Translations under genes and position numbers: made by a program
In this document: piece by piece, positions 34,760 through 45,200 of the stretch
How positions within the stretch are numbered: position 1 is the stretch's first letter
Layout of the letters: every line of letters begins with the position of its first letter
From: Bacteroidota bacterium
GTDB lineage: Bacteria > Bacteroidota > Ignavibacteria > OLB7
Assembly (NCBI GenBank): GCA_018266795.1
Contig: JAFDZV010000010.1
Location: 102,287 to 166,286 of the forward strand
Reading direction: 5' to 3'
Length of the DNA: 64,000 bases
Notes under the pieces: generated by a model
What the model was told of the DNA's origin: nothing
What the model saw: only the letters and a program-made list of their open reading frames with translations
The model's database searches: none

Positions 34760-37156
34760 TCAATTTTTCGAAACACTCTCACTTCCGGCGACAACTCCGT
34801 TCAGGCTCAGACCGGGCATTGCAGCCGGAGCAGCCGCGCGCGCAATCTTCCGGCGCGATGCCCGCCAGAGCCCCAGGATGCCGGAAAGCCCCGGCACCAG
34901 CAACAAGGTCATCATTGCGCAGACGCTGAGACTGATGCAGACCAGGAGCCCGAGCATGCGATTCGGAACAACCGAGGATACCAGCAGGACTCCGAAACCC
35001 ACGGTGATGGTGGCGGCACTGATGATGATCGAGGGACCGGTCTGTGAGAACGCACGGCGCAGAGCAATCCGCAGGCTCGGGGCTCCCACACAGGCATGCT
35101 GGATTTCGGATGTCAGGTGAATCGAGTAATCCACGCCGATGCCGAGCGCGATCGAAGCGAACATGGAACTGGCGATCCCGAGCGGCGAGCCGAGCAGTAC
35201 CAGAATGGCGAACGTGATGAGCACGGAGACCATGATCGGGAGAACGGCAACGAGCGCACCGCGGATCGATCGCAGCAGAAGGGCAACAAGCAACAGGTCG
35301 GCGAGCGACGCAAATGCGATGGAGACGATCTGCCCCTCCACGAGCAGCTTTACCGTCAGGTAGCTGATCCAGCCGTCGCCGAACGGCGTTCCGATCGCCT
35401 GCCGCGGCGGCTCCGCCAGCACTTCGTTCACTCGCTGGAACACCGGGCGCAGACGCTCATAGTCTGCACCGTGAACGAATACCGTGATACGCGCGTGATG
35501 CGCATCGTCGCTCAGATACCGTCCCAGTGTGGGGCGCCCCAGCGACGCATCGATCGCAATGGCGTTGGAGATATCCGCGCTGGATACATGCTCGGTCCCC
35601 TGCGCCACCCGCTGTCTGAATTCGTTGTAGGGAAGCCCTGCCAGCGTTGCCGTGATTCGCAGCACGTCGGAGTACGTGCTCTGAACGGCTCCCACTCCCT
35701 GTACCTTCAGCACCTCCTCTTCCACGCGCGCCAGCAATCTGAACGTCCCGGCATCCAGGAATCCATCGCGGCCGGGAGCTGCAATGGCAATCTCAACCGT
35801 CGTGGAGCCGGCAAGGAACTGGTTGATTACACGATCCCCCTTCGCAACGTCGCTGGAGGGAGCAATATTTCCGATCCAGCTATCATCGATGCGCAGATGC
35901 GTTGCAACAAGCACGGCGGCGGCGGCTATCGGCACGGCAAGGAATACAAGCCGGCGCGGCCCCACCCGCTCGATGCCCCGCAGCAACCTGCCGGCAATTT
36001 TCGAGAGGCGGCGATTGGATCGCGTGCTGCCGGCACGAAGCTTCGGCGGCACGAGAACCAGCATCGCCGGTACGATGGTGAACGTGCAGATGGTGGAAAG
36101 GCCGATGGAGAGTGCCCCGAACAGTCCGAAGATGCGGAGCGGCTCCAGATTCGTGAACGCAAGCGAGACAAGGCCGGCCATCGACGTCAGCGCCGTCATG
36201 CTGACGGGCCGCCCCACTTCCATGAAGGCTTCCGATACAATCCGGCTGTGCGGCATGTCGCCGGCCTTGCGCCGTCCTGCGATGTAGCGGTTCAAGGCAT
36301 AGATGTCGTCGGTAACGCCGATCGCGATCAGCACCACCGGCAGCACGAGCGTGGTGATGAAGACGTGCCCTCCAACGATGCCGATCGCTCCGGTGGTCCA
36401 GATCAGGCTCAGCCCGATCTCCGCCAGCGAGACGAAGGCAGCGTTGATCGTCCGGAACACCACGGTCATCAGAATCATCAATGCTGCAACAAGGAAAGGA
36501 ACCAGAACGAAGAGATCGCGCGCAACGGAGCGGCCCAGCTCCGGTTGCGCGAGCGCATTGCCGCCGATATGAATGTCGAAGCCGGAGGTTCGATATCGCT
36601 GTGCGATCGCCTCCACACCGTCCAGCAGTGCCTCACGGTCCGCTTCGGTACGCGCAAAGCCGTACACTGCGGCGGCATGTCCATCGGTTGAAAGAAAGAT
36701 CCCGTTGCGCAGCCCAAGCGCCGCCACCTTCTCCCGGATGCGCGCGAGGCGGGCATCGTCCACCGGCGCCGTCCCCACCGGCTCATCCGGTTCCACAACC
36801 CCTCCCCGGCGCCCGATCAACGGCAGCGTCGTGATGCTGGTGACGGTGTGCTCCTCCATTCCGCCCAGCCTCTGCAGATCGCTGCTGATGCGGCCGATGC
36901 GCTCCACCCCCTCCCTGCTCAGCATATCGCCGTTCGGTGCCACCACGGCAAGCACCACGATATCCTTCAGCGCAAAGAGTGCGCCGGCGCTGTCGCTCGG
37001 CATCAGACTCTCCTCTCCAGCCGGAATCAGCGATCTCCCATCCAATCGCAATCCGATACGAGGGATGGCCGCAATGGCGCATGCGGTAATGCAGAGAGCC
37101 GCAACCACCACCGAACGGGGATAGGTGGTTGCCAGACGCAGCAACGGCTTGTACAT
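34760..37156 (-). CDS. MMPL/RND-family transporter
   Basis: Protein of 798 aa with two similar halves, each of about six membrane segments plus a large periplasmic loop, the layout of MMPL/HpnN-type RND exporters. Membrane segment 1 is at about 14-33; the first cluster is at about 205-370, the second at about 610-780. Conserved patterns: GVTDDIYALNRYI in half one and GIGVDYSIHLTSEI in half two, the expected acidic residue positions for proton coupling. It exports lipids or hydrophobic compounds in known cases. It stands 1.1 kb upstream of the enediyne-type operon on the same strand, so it is a reasonable exporter or self-protection factor; this is inference. Single gene with its own upstream region. 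Confidence 0.87.
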   Translation of the reverse strand: MYKPLLRLATTYPRSVVVAALCITACAIAAIPRIGLRLDGRSLIPAGEESLMPSDSAGALFALKDIVVLAVVAPNGDMLSREGVERIGRISSDLQRLGGMEEHTVTSITTLPLIGRRGGVVEPDEPVGTAPVDDARLARIREKVAALGLRNGIFLSTDGHAAAVYGFARTEADREALLDGVEAIAQRYRTSGFDIHIGGNALAQPELGRSVARDLFVLVPFLVAALMILMTVVFRTINAAFVSLAEIGLSLIWTTGAIGIVGGHVFITTLVLPVVLIAIGVTDDIYALNRYIAGRRKAGDMPHSRIVSEAFMEVGRPVSMTALTSMAGLVSLAFTNLEPLRIFGLFGALSIGLSTICTFTIVPAMLVLVPPKLRAGSTRSNRRLSKIAGRLLRGIERVGPRRLVFLAVPIAAAAVLVATHLRIDDSWIGNIAPSSDVAKGDRVINQFLAGSTTVEIAIAAPGRDGFLDAGTFRLLARVEEEVLKVQGVGAVQSTYSDVLRITATLAGLPYNEFRQRVAQGTEHVSSADISNAIAIDASLGRPTLGRYLSDDAHHARITVFVHGADYERLRPVFQRVNEVLAEPPRQAIGTPFGDGWISYLTVKLLVEGQIVSIAFASLADLLLVALLLRSIRGALVAVLPIMVSVLITFAILVLLGSPLGIASSMFASIALGIGVDYSIHLTSEIQHACVGAPSLRIALRRAFSQTGPSIIISAATITVGFGVLLVSSVVPNRMLGLLVCISLSVCAMMTLLLVPGLSGILGLWRASRRKIARAAAPAAMPGLSLNGVVAGSESVSKN

Positions 37157-37932
37157 GACCTACGGTGTTGACGGAGGGATGGAACGAGGACGCACCACGG
37201 TCCCCTACGAGAATGTGGCAGTTTACTACGGGAAAACAGTTGGTGCGAGTACATGAACGTGTACCCGGTGGACACCCGGAAACACTCCGGCAACATTCGC
37301 CGAATGCATCACATCCCCGGATGCGGGGGTACACAGGAAATGCGCCGGCCTCCATCGGAAGCCGGCGCAACAACGCCACGGGGTGGCGTTCATTCCGCCC
37401 ACGTATTCTAATGATGCCAGGAGCCACGAACGCACGCACAACGTATTTGCGCCGCATGCGACGTTCGCTTTCGCGACCGCAATGAGAGACGCTCCCGCAG
37501 ACATCGTCGAATATCCGTCCCACGATACGGCACCGCGCTGCTCCATGACCGGTGGGGCCATTGAACCGGCCGCTGCTGGCGGCCGGCACCTGAACCAGGT
37601 GTCATGTGCCGTGTTCCGTCCGTACGACTGGGCGAAACACCGGCTCCGCAACGCAATGCATCCCTCCGCGTGATGGTGAAGGTGGCCTTGGCCCTGCGCA
37701 CATCGGCCAGCCATCACGCCGTCGCTCACCGGTCCCGGGGTGTCGGCTCGGGTGAACGCGCATCAACACGGCGATCCATCACTCTCAGCCGCATCGGTGC
37801 TTTCAGCGTGATGGCGCGAGGGGGGTACAGTCAACGCAGGTCGAGTACCATGTTGCACCATCATTCATTAGAACCATGCGGCCTGCATTTCGTCGACACG
37901 CCGCAGGAAATTATTTGCCGGCGCATGCGAAT
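37157..37932. other. Intergenic region with motif copies
   Basis: A 776-nt stretch between the sigma-factor gene and the transporter gene, both on the minus strand. No gene supported. It carries motif copy 3 at 37249-37264, 93 nt upstream of the transporter ATG, and two reverse half-sites (GGGGGTACA at 37325-37333 and GGGGGGTACA at 37820-37829). Confidence 0.55.
37249..37266 (+). promoter_or_regulatory. Symmetric motif GTACAT-N4-GTGTAC followed by CC (copy 3)
   Basis: GTACATGAACGTGTAC with CC after and CGA before. Closest copy to a start codon: its inner edge is 93 nt upstream of the MMPL transporter ATG, a distance usual for an operator or promoter element. Two C-run half-sites in opposite orientation lie 60 nt and 560 nt further upstream. 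Confidence 0.5.
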
Positions 37933-38430
37933 TCAGCCAAGGGTGTCTGAAAATCTGCGCATTATTTTTCGTGCGCGGGTAATTCGTGCCTTGATGGAGG
38001 TAACGCCGAGTTGTTGTATGGCGGCAATATCCCGCGGAGGGCATCCTTCAATCATGTGGAGCCACAGTGTCTCCGCCGTGGAGGCTCCGAACGTTCGTAG
38101 GAGCCATGCCCGGAGCACGTGCTGCGCCGCACCGCCATCTGCACGATGTTCTGCGGGAAGAGACTCCATCGCTTCCGGCCGGGCATAGCGGCGCGCCATC
38201 CGGAATTCGCGCAGCACCTCGTACACGGTTGCCGTACGCAGCCAGCGGAATATTTCTCCGGAAGATCGATCGTGTTGAAGAAAATCACTGGTGATGCATC
38301 GCTCCACGGCAGCGCTGGCGGCATCGAGGAGCACTTCGTTCCGGACATTCAGGAACTGGTGACGCATTGTGTTGAGAATCGACGGCAGTACCGCCTCGAT
38401 TCTGCGGGCATTCTGGGGTGAGCATTTCAT
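37933..38430 (-). CDS. ECF-like sigma-70 family factor
   Basis: Protein of 165 aa with the two-domain shape of an ECF sigma factor. Region 2 is around 15-85 (VERCITSDFLQ, EIFRWLRTATVYEVLREFRMARRYAR) and region 4, the HTH, is around 115-160 (LWLHMIEGCPPRDIAAIQQLGVTSIKARITRARKIM). Sequence is divergent, so -10 and -35 targets cannot be guessed. No anti-sigma gene is beside it. It lies between the eCIS operon (445 nt downstream of its last gene, same strand) and the transporter, so it may control one or both. The start ATG at 38430 is the first in frame. Confidence 0.72.
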   Translation of the reverse strand: MKCSPQNARRIEAVLPSILNTMRHQFLNVRNEVLLDAASAAVERCITSDFLQHDRSSGEIFRWLRTATVYEVLREFRMARRYARPEAMESLPAEHRADGGAAQHVLRAWLLRTFGASTAETLWLHMIEGCPPRDIAAIQQLGVTSIKARITRARKIMRRFSDTLG

Positions 38431-38874
38431 ACGACGATAGCCCTCGCGAATGGTGTTGGGGTGCGTTCCATTCGACCACTCCCCGCCGCTGTGCCGCGGA
38501 AGGTGACTCTATCCGACATTTCTGCCCGGGCCGGACTGCGAGCGGCCGGCTCACGAAACAATTATCAGAAAATGCCCGGGCAGGTTCACGACGGGAGGCA
38601 GGCTGTACCGATCTATCAATCGATCATGCGGTGCGGGGTTCGTTGAAGAGCGATGCGAGATGTGCGGCCGTGAGGCCGCAGGGAAACAGTGAGATCTGCG
38701 TGCGAAAGTATCGTGTCACGACGTGAAAGTCAAGCGGGCGCAGCAACAGCCTCCGGCGGCGATTGGACGGGAACAAACACAGCGCCCGTGCGGCGCGGCC
38801 AGTCGGGCCGTCCCGGGCGCGCCGCGCACATCGTCGGTCTGCACAATGCATGCATACGGCCGGCGGCGATCCCC
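38431..38874. other. Intergenic region between eCIS operon and sigma gene
   Basis: A 444-nt stretch without a gene. The part next to the AAA+ gene has a GC-rich imperfect inverted repeat (about 38788-38829) that may end the eCIS transcript; the rest should hold the sigma-gene promoter. Confidence 0.45.
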
Positions 38875-40221
38875 TCACGACATCGTTTTTCCTTCCTTCA
38901 GGAATTCCCTTCTCAATCCCTCCTCCACATCGGCCAGCGTGATGGTTACGCCGTTCCGGCTCAACGCCTTCAACGATGCGTATCGAACCACGTTCATCAC
39001 GGTGCCGCCGGAAACCTCGTGCCGATCGGCAAGCCGCGTAAGGTCCAGCCCCGGTTCCAGAACGGCCTTCGCCGAGAAGGCGTTCTGCCAGATGCGGCGG
39101 CGCTCTGCCGGCTTGGGCATCGGGAAGCTCACGACGGACTGAAAACGTCGCAGGAAGGCATCGTCCATGTTGCTCTTGAAGTTCGAGGCAAGGATCACCA
39201 CACCGTTGAACTCCTCGATGCGCTGCAGGAGGAAGCTGACTTCCTGGTTGGCAAAGCGATCGTGCGCATTATCAACGCGCGTGCGGCGGCCGAAGAGCGC
39301 ATCCGCCTCGTCGAAGAAGAGAATCCAGCGCCGGTCCTCCGCCATGTCGAACACCTTCGCCAGGTTCTTTTCGGTCTCGCCGATGTACTTCGACACGATC
39401 ATGCTGAGATCGATCTTGTACACGTCGGAGTCGCAGTATTTGCCGAGCAGGCATGCCGCCAGGGTCTTGCCGGTGCCGGGAGGGCCATGGAAGAGGCTGG
39501 TGAAGCCGGGGCGCATCTTCTGGCCCATTCCCCACTCCTCCAGCAATGTCTGGCCGTGCTCCAGCCAGTGGCGTATCTCCTCCAGTTGTTCCAGCGTGGA
39601 GCCCGGGAGCACGAGATGCTCCCATCCAAGCTCCGTCTCGATGCGGCGCGCGGGAAACTCGCTGTTGAAGTTCGGCCGCCGTTCGGCCCCGGTCACGAAC
39701 CGGTGAAGGTACTCACGCGATATCACCAGAGCGCCGCTCAATGCCGGCTCGCTCTCGGCCGTAGCGCCCAGGTGGAGCACATTGTGCCGTGCGAAAAGAT
39801 GGTCTCCCTCGAACAGCCGCATCAGGCGAAAGCGCACCGCGAGGTCGTCGCCGGCGAGAATGAAGACGGCCGTCTCGCCGGTGGGAATGAATCCGCCGTG
39901 TGTACTGCCGCTCAATCCTCCGAACTCCGTGCAGCCGCGATCGGTGGCCTCGTTCTTGATCCAGAGCGCATCCAGCAGCTGCGGGCGGATGTGCGGTATC
40001 ATTGCAAGGATCAACAGCAGGCGCTCTGCAGCCGAAAGCTCGTGCTCCGCCACAAACGCCCCGTACGTACTTCCTCCCGGCTCCGGAGGTAATATCGGTT
40101 CGATGGCCCGGTTGCTGCCATCGGACTGGAAGTACGATTTCAAACGGGCATTCAACAACTGAGCGCACCACTCCAGTTCGCGCTCCAGATCCTCGACATG
40201 TTCGTTCACGGACTCTCCCAT
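38875..40221 (-). CDS. cis15: eCIS AAA+ ATPase (Afp15/Pvc15)
   Basis: Protein of 448 aa with an N-terminal ~200-aa family-specific domain and a C-terminal AAA+ module. Walker A is GPPGTGKTL (about 245), Walker B is ILFFDEADALFG (about 299), followed by sensor and Arg-finger elements (ASNFKSNMDDAFLRRF). Afp15/PVC15-type ATPases are signature genes of extracellular contractile injection systems and are thought to act in assembly or loading of the particle. It is the last gene of the operon and overlaps the tape-measure gene by 16 nt. Confidence 0.95.
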   Translation of the reverse strand: MGESVNEHVEDLERELEWCAQLLNARLKSYFQSDGSNRAIEPILPPEPGGSTYGAFVAEHELSAAERLLLILAMIPHIRPQLLDALWIKNEATDRGCTEFGGLSGSTHGGFIPTGETAVFILAGDDLAVRFRLMRLFEGDHLFARHNVLHLGATAESEPALSGALVISREYLHRFVTGAERRPNFNSEFPARRIETELGWEHLVLPGSTLEQLEEIRHWLEHGQTLLEEWGMGQKMRPGFTSLFHGPPGTGKTLAACLLGKYCDSDVYKIDLSMIVSKYIGETEKNLAKVFDMAEDRRWILFFDEADALFGRRTRVDNAHDRFANQEVSFLLQRIEEFNGVVILASNFKSNMDDAFLRRFQSVVSFPMPKPAERRRIWQNAFSAKAVLEPGLDLTRLADRHEVSGGTVMNVVRYASLKALSRNGVTITLADVEEGLRREFLKEGKTMS

Positions 40222-42224
40222 TCAACAAAGACCGGCGCCGCCATCCACGGCAGCACAATGATGCTGATGCCCCATGGCAACTGATTGAGCAGCATGTCGA
40301 AATAGGCAGGCTCCACATGCACGCACAACCGCTCCCGTTCTCGGCGAAGCAATCCGCTGCGTTGGAGAAACGATGTGCGGAGTGAGGCAATGGATGTCCC
40401 CTTCAGTATGCTCCAATGTTCGATCACCGATCCGAGCAATGCCTCCGCCTCCTCGATATCCTCCGGCTGGACAAGACCGGCCGATATCGGCATCGGTGTT
40501 TCCGGAGCAAGGCCAAGCAGCACCTTGCCGAAACTGATCTCGAACTCGAACGCATCGTCGCGGCCTGTTGCAAGCAGGTGAAGCAGCGCCGCGGCGCGGG
40601 GAGCCTGCTCCGCAGGTATCACCTTCTCTCCGGCACCGATCAGCCCAAGGTTCCTGAAGAACGATGGAAGGAACGGGTGCAGCAGAACCAGACCCGCATG
40701 TTGAACAACGAGCGGATAATCCGCGCCGCCGGCATCGTTGTACCGATCATCGCCTGCAGCCCCGGCACCGATGCGCTCCTCATCCGGCGTTTCACGTGAA
40801 CGCACGGAGGGATCATCATCGAACCACGCGGGTCTGCGGTTGCGCTGCCGGTCTGCAACACGATCGGATTCGTCGCCGGCAGGAACCACATCAGGGTTCC
40901 CATCGGCACCTCCCTGTGCGTTCTCGACGTGCTCGAGTCCGAGCTTCGAAGGGGTGAGCCCCGGCTCCTGCCGGAGCCAGCGCGCCAGAGTACCGCGCCC
41001 GCGCGCATCCAGCAGCGCGCGAACAATCGGGCCGGCATTCGGAGTCGCAGGGCCCCCGGCGCTATGCACTGCAGCAACGATCACCCCGGCAGCAGTCCGG
41101 AGCACGACATCGTCGCCAAGCAGTTCCCGGGCGGACTCCATCGCAGCAACCAGCCGCTCCACGGTGCCGCGCAACGGCGCGGCAGTCTCCCCCATCATCG
41201 CATCGCGCAGGCGCGATGCATCGTCCGGCGCCAGCTCCGCGAGCATTCGCCACATCGCCTCAGCTGCGGCTATCACGCCGGGCCAGGCGTTAACGTCCGC
41301 AATCCACCGAGCGAGCAGCCCCGCAACAAACCGGATGCGATCGTCCCGGTTCAGTGCTTCGCGTTCAATGCCGTCAGGCAACGAACCGAGGCGCTCCAGC
41401 CACTCCGGAGGGATGCCGTCGATCACGGCCTGGAACAATTCCGGCGCCCCACCCTCAATAAGCCGCCGAAGCCCGGCGAACACGGTCTGCGCGTCCGTCA
41501 ACAGTATCGAGTGCCGCCTGGTTCTCTGCACCTTCCCGGCACGGAGGCCCTCGGCAAGGTGCGCGGCGAGCGCCTCGAGCTGCGAGTGCGGCGAGCCGGA
41601 GCCACGCAGTTCCGCGAGCATCGGCTCCGTGCGTTCAACCTTCAACAGATGCCGTACGAACTCTTCCGCATCGTCGCGGGAAAGCAGCTGCATCAGCCGG
41701 TAGAGAAATGCCTCCACGTTGCCGCCGGCTGCGGCCGATCCCGCGCGCAGCATACCGGCAAGCCGGCGCAGTTCCTTGCGGCAGATATCGGCGAGCCGTG
41801 CCGGTGTTCCGGGATTCGAGTCGCCGGCTGCACTCCAGTGCAGCATGCCGGTACGCAGGTAGTGAAGCAGAACCTCCAGCTCGCTCACGGCCAGCACGTG
41901 CCGTCCCACTACCACATCCTGCCTTTCGCCTGCCGCATCCCGCTCAACGATCGTCAGGAGCTGCTGCCGCATTTCCTGATAGACGAGGTCCGGAAGATCG
42001 CTGCGAAGATCCCTCACTGAAGGGAGCTGCAGCCTGAGCTCCATGTGCGACAGATGAAGCACTTCATCGGCAACACCTGCATCGTCCAGCGCCCGCTCGA
42101 TAGCGGCATGCAGCGCGTCCTGCATCTCGTGCCGCATACTCTGCCGGACGGTGAAGGCGCCCGGCTCAGCGGGAACCTTCACCACCCAGCGTTGTCGTCT
42201 GATCCTGTGCGGAGCGTTGGGCAT
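40206..42224 (-). CDS. cis14: eCIS tape-measure protein (Afp14/Pvc14)
   Basis: Protein of 672 aa that sets tube length and sits inside the particle. The C-terminal ~190 aa carry the family hallmark: HAGLVLLHPFLPSFFRNLGL, LLHLLATGRDD, IEHWSILKGTSIASLRTSFLQRSGLL and LPWGISIIVLPWM. The middle is helical and variable, with a charged disordered stretch (about 430-490). The N-terminal RRQRWVVKV...RHEMQDALHAAI is also typical. ATG at 42224 follows the fibre-like gene by 10 nt. Confidence 0.92.
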   Translation of the reverse strand: MPNAPHRIRRQRWVVKVPAEPGAFTVRQSMRHEMQDALHAAIERALDDAGVADEVLHLSHMELRLQLPSVRDLRSDLPDLVYQEMRQQLLTIVERDAAGERQDVVVGRHVLAVSELEVLLHYLRTGMLHWSAAGDSNPGTPARLADICRKELRRLAGMLRAGSAAAGGNVEAFLYRLMQLLSRDDAEEFVRHLLKVERTEPMLAELRGSGSPHSQLEALAAHLAEGLRAGKVQRTRRHSILLTDAQTVFAGLRRLIEGGAPELFQAVIDGIPPEWLERLGSLPDGIEREALNRDDRIRFVAGLLARWIADVNAWPGVIAAAEAMWRMLAELAPDDASRLRDAMMGETAAPLRGTVERLVAAMESARELLGDDVVLRTAAGVIVAAVHSAGGPATPNAGPIVRALLDARGRGTLARWLRQEPGLTPSKLGLEHVENAQGGADGNPDVVPAGDESDRVADRQRNRRPAWFDDDPSVRSRETPDEERIGAGAAGDDRYNDAGGADYPLVVQHAGLVLLHPFLPSFFRNLGLIGAGEKVIPAEQAPRAAALLHLLATGRDDAFEFEISFGKVLLGLAPETPMPISAGLVQPEDIEEAEALLGSVIEHWSILKGTSIASLRTSFLQRSGLLRRERERLCVHVEPAYFDMLLNQLPWGISIIVLPWMAAPVFVEWESP

Positions 42225-42234
42225 CGATGCTTCG

Positions 42235-45200
42235 TTACGATACGATGGTCATCATCTTGTTGGCGGCATCGGTCACCGTGGCGTCGCCGCCGCGGTCGAT
42301 GAGCGACTGCATCCGCTGCCGGAACCCGTCGTGGGCCGGCTTGTCGCCGATCCAGACAAGCTGCGGAGTGACGGCATCCACGGCCTTCGCCTGATCGGTT
42401 CCGGCGGCTACCTGCATCTGATTGTCGATGAAGTATTCGATCACATCGCACACCGCATCGCCAAGATCGATCTCCGCCTGATCCTCATCGGCATTGTACT
42501 TCTCACGCTGGCTGTCGTCCGCAGCGTCCGCAGCCTTCCGCGTCAGCACCGTGATCTTCCTTGCCAGCGCCATCACCTCCTCTACCTTCATGCTCAGGTA
42601 CTCATCCCGGATTCCGGCGTCTCCTCCATCGGCCGCTCCTCCGCCGCCGGCGCCCACGTTGATGTTGGTTACCGCCTGCGTCAGATCCGTCTGGCCGGTC
42701 ACGAGGGCCTGCGTGGCAGTGGCGATGTTCTGCGCGGCGTTCGCCACACCCGCCTCGTTGCCGGCCATGTCGCGCATCGGCTGAACCATCGACGCCTCGC
42801 TGGTCGCAATACTCTGATTGCTGGTGGCGATGCTTCCGGTGTTGGTTGCGATCGTCCCCGTGTTGGTGCCGATGGTGCCGGTGTTCGTGGCGATGCTCTG
42901 GTTGCTGGTGGCGATGGTCTGATTGCTCGTCGCGATGCTCGCCGTGTTCGTGGCGATGTTGCCGGTGTTGGTGGCAATCGCTCCCGTGTTCGCACCGATC
43001 GTGCCGGTGTTCGTGGCGACTTTGTCGGTGCTGATGGCGATCGCCCCGGTGTTGGTGCCGATGGTCTGATTGCTCGTCGCGATGCTCGCCGTGTTCGTGG
43101 CGATGTTGCCGGTGTTGGTAGCAATCGCTCCGGTGTTCGCACCGATGGTGCCGGTGTTCGCAGCGATCGTCCCCGTGTTGGTGCCGATGGTGCCGGTGTT
43201 CGTTGCGATGCTCTGGTTGCTGGTGGCGATGGTCTGATTGCTCGTTGCAATGCTCTGCTCGCTCGCAGCGATACTTTGATTGCTCGTCGCAATGGTGCCG
43301 GTATTCGTCGCTATCGTACCGGTATTCGCGGCAACCGTTCCGGTGCTCGCAGCAATGTTGCCGGTGTTCGTCGCCATCGTCCCCGTGTTCGTGGCGATCG
43401 TGCCGGTGCTCGTGGCAAGGTTGCCGGTGTTCGTGGCAACGCTCTGGGTGGCTGCGGTAAGCGCGGCCTGGTTGTCAGCAACACTCTGCGTGCTTGCGGC
43501 AACGCTCTGCGTGCTTGCGGCAACGCTCTGGGTGGCGGCCGTCAACTCCGCCTGCCCGCCGGCAATACTTCCGGTGTTCGTGGCAACTCCCTGCAGCGCA
43601 CGCGTCAGGTCGGAATCCTTGGAGGCGATGCCGGACACCGCGGAGGTAAGAGTCGTCTGGCCCGCTGCAATGTTCTGCGTGCCTGTGGCGATGCTCTGCG
43701 TCGCCGCCGTAAGATTCGCCTGCCCGGTTGCGATGCTCTGCGTCGCCGCAGTGAGGTTCGCCTGCCCGGTCGCAATGTTCTGCGTCGCCGCGGTCAGATC
43801 CACCTGGCCGGTTGCAATGTCGCGCACTGCCTGTATCAACCCGGAATCACCTGCGGTCAGCGTGTCCATCGCGGTGCTCACCTTCGTCTGGTCCGCTCTG
43901 GGCACCGTGGCGCCAAGCATGCCGAGCGAGGACTGGAACAGGTTCACGTAGTTGCCCTGGAAGGTGTTGTAGGAATCGACCTTCTGATCCTGCACGGCAA
44001 GCTTGCCATCCAGCGTGGCGGTGTGTACGGCCAGCTTGTTGTCCACAAGCGTGCCGATGCTGGCATTGATCGCGGTTGCCTGTGCGTCCAGCTTTCCGGT
44101 AACGAAGGTGGTACGCGAGGGCTGCACCTTGATGCCGTTGTCGAGGATGTAGTCCGGCTTGATGCTTGGCCGTGCAATCGATGGTTCGTCCACAACGCCC
44201 TCCTCGGGTTCGGGTAGATAATAGGGGACCATGAAATCCGCCACCACATTGTTGCTCGCATCGTACACGAGAATGAACGTGCCGCCGCGCAGCACGCCGG
44301 CGAAGTGCTCGATGCCGGGATTGCCGTCGATGAAGTTGCTCATCAGCAGCTTCGTGTTCTCCTGATCGTCCCTCTTCTTGATGATGCCGTCCAGCAGCGG
44401 CAGCAGCGTGGCATGCGGACTGGAGATGATGGCGTCGTACGGCGTGACGAAATCCGTCTTCACCACTGCTCCCAGATTCGCCTTGAACTGCCCGGCCGTC
44501 AGCATCGTGTTCTTCAGGCCATCCTGCCAGCTCACATCGGCCGCATACAACGGATACGGACGGTCCAGCTGTGCCCGAACGGCCGTTGCACGATTCACCA
44601 CATCCACGCTCGTGGTGTCCGCGAGGCCGCGGATGGACGGGCAGTCGCAATCCTCGGGAGAGGTTGTGGCCGTGGCCGGCTCCGCATAGATCTTGTTCTT
44701 GAACGTGGTGCTGAAGCGGGATACGTCGTCCAGTTGGTACGCAAGATCCTGCCTGAGCACGTAGTGGATGCTGTGCAGGTCAGTATAGCGCACCGGCTTC
44801 ACTGAGATCTGCGCCGGATCGGAGCCGGCCATGATGGCGCGCACCGCGATCGGAATGTTGTTCGTCTTGATCTGCTGTTTCAGATCGGTGAGCACAGCCG
44901 ATATCTGCCGGCCGATGTGCCCCTCGATGCGGAAGAATGGATACGGTCCGATCTGCGAATGAAACGGATCGGCCGCTCCGCCGTGGGGAGTGTAGCTGAC
45001 GCCCGCATTGTAGCTGTAGCTGAAGTCTTCGGCTCCGCGCCGATACAGACGATAGCTCCAGTTGAACGGAACACTGCTCACCGGATAGTAGTACGGAATC
45101 GCACGCTCCTCCAGCGCCGCATCCTCGAAGGCGCTCGGCGTGATCCTGGTGCTGGTGAGCGGCGCGGGGCTGAACAGATTGATGAGCGAATCGATCTTCC

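Noticed and set aside
42790..43830. CRISPR-like array of short repeats
   Set aside because: The units are 21-bp, degenerate, without spacers, and read as heptads in the frame of a 1352-aa protein.
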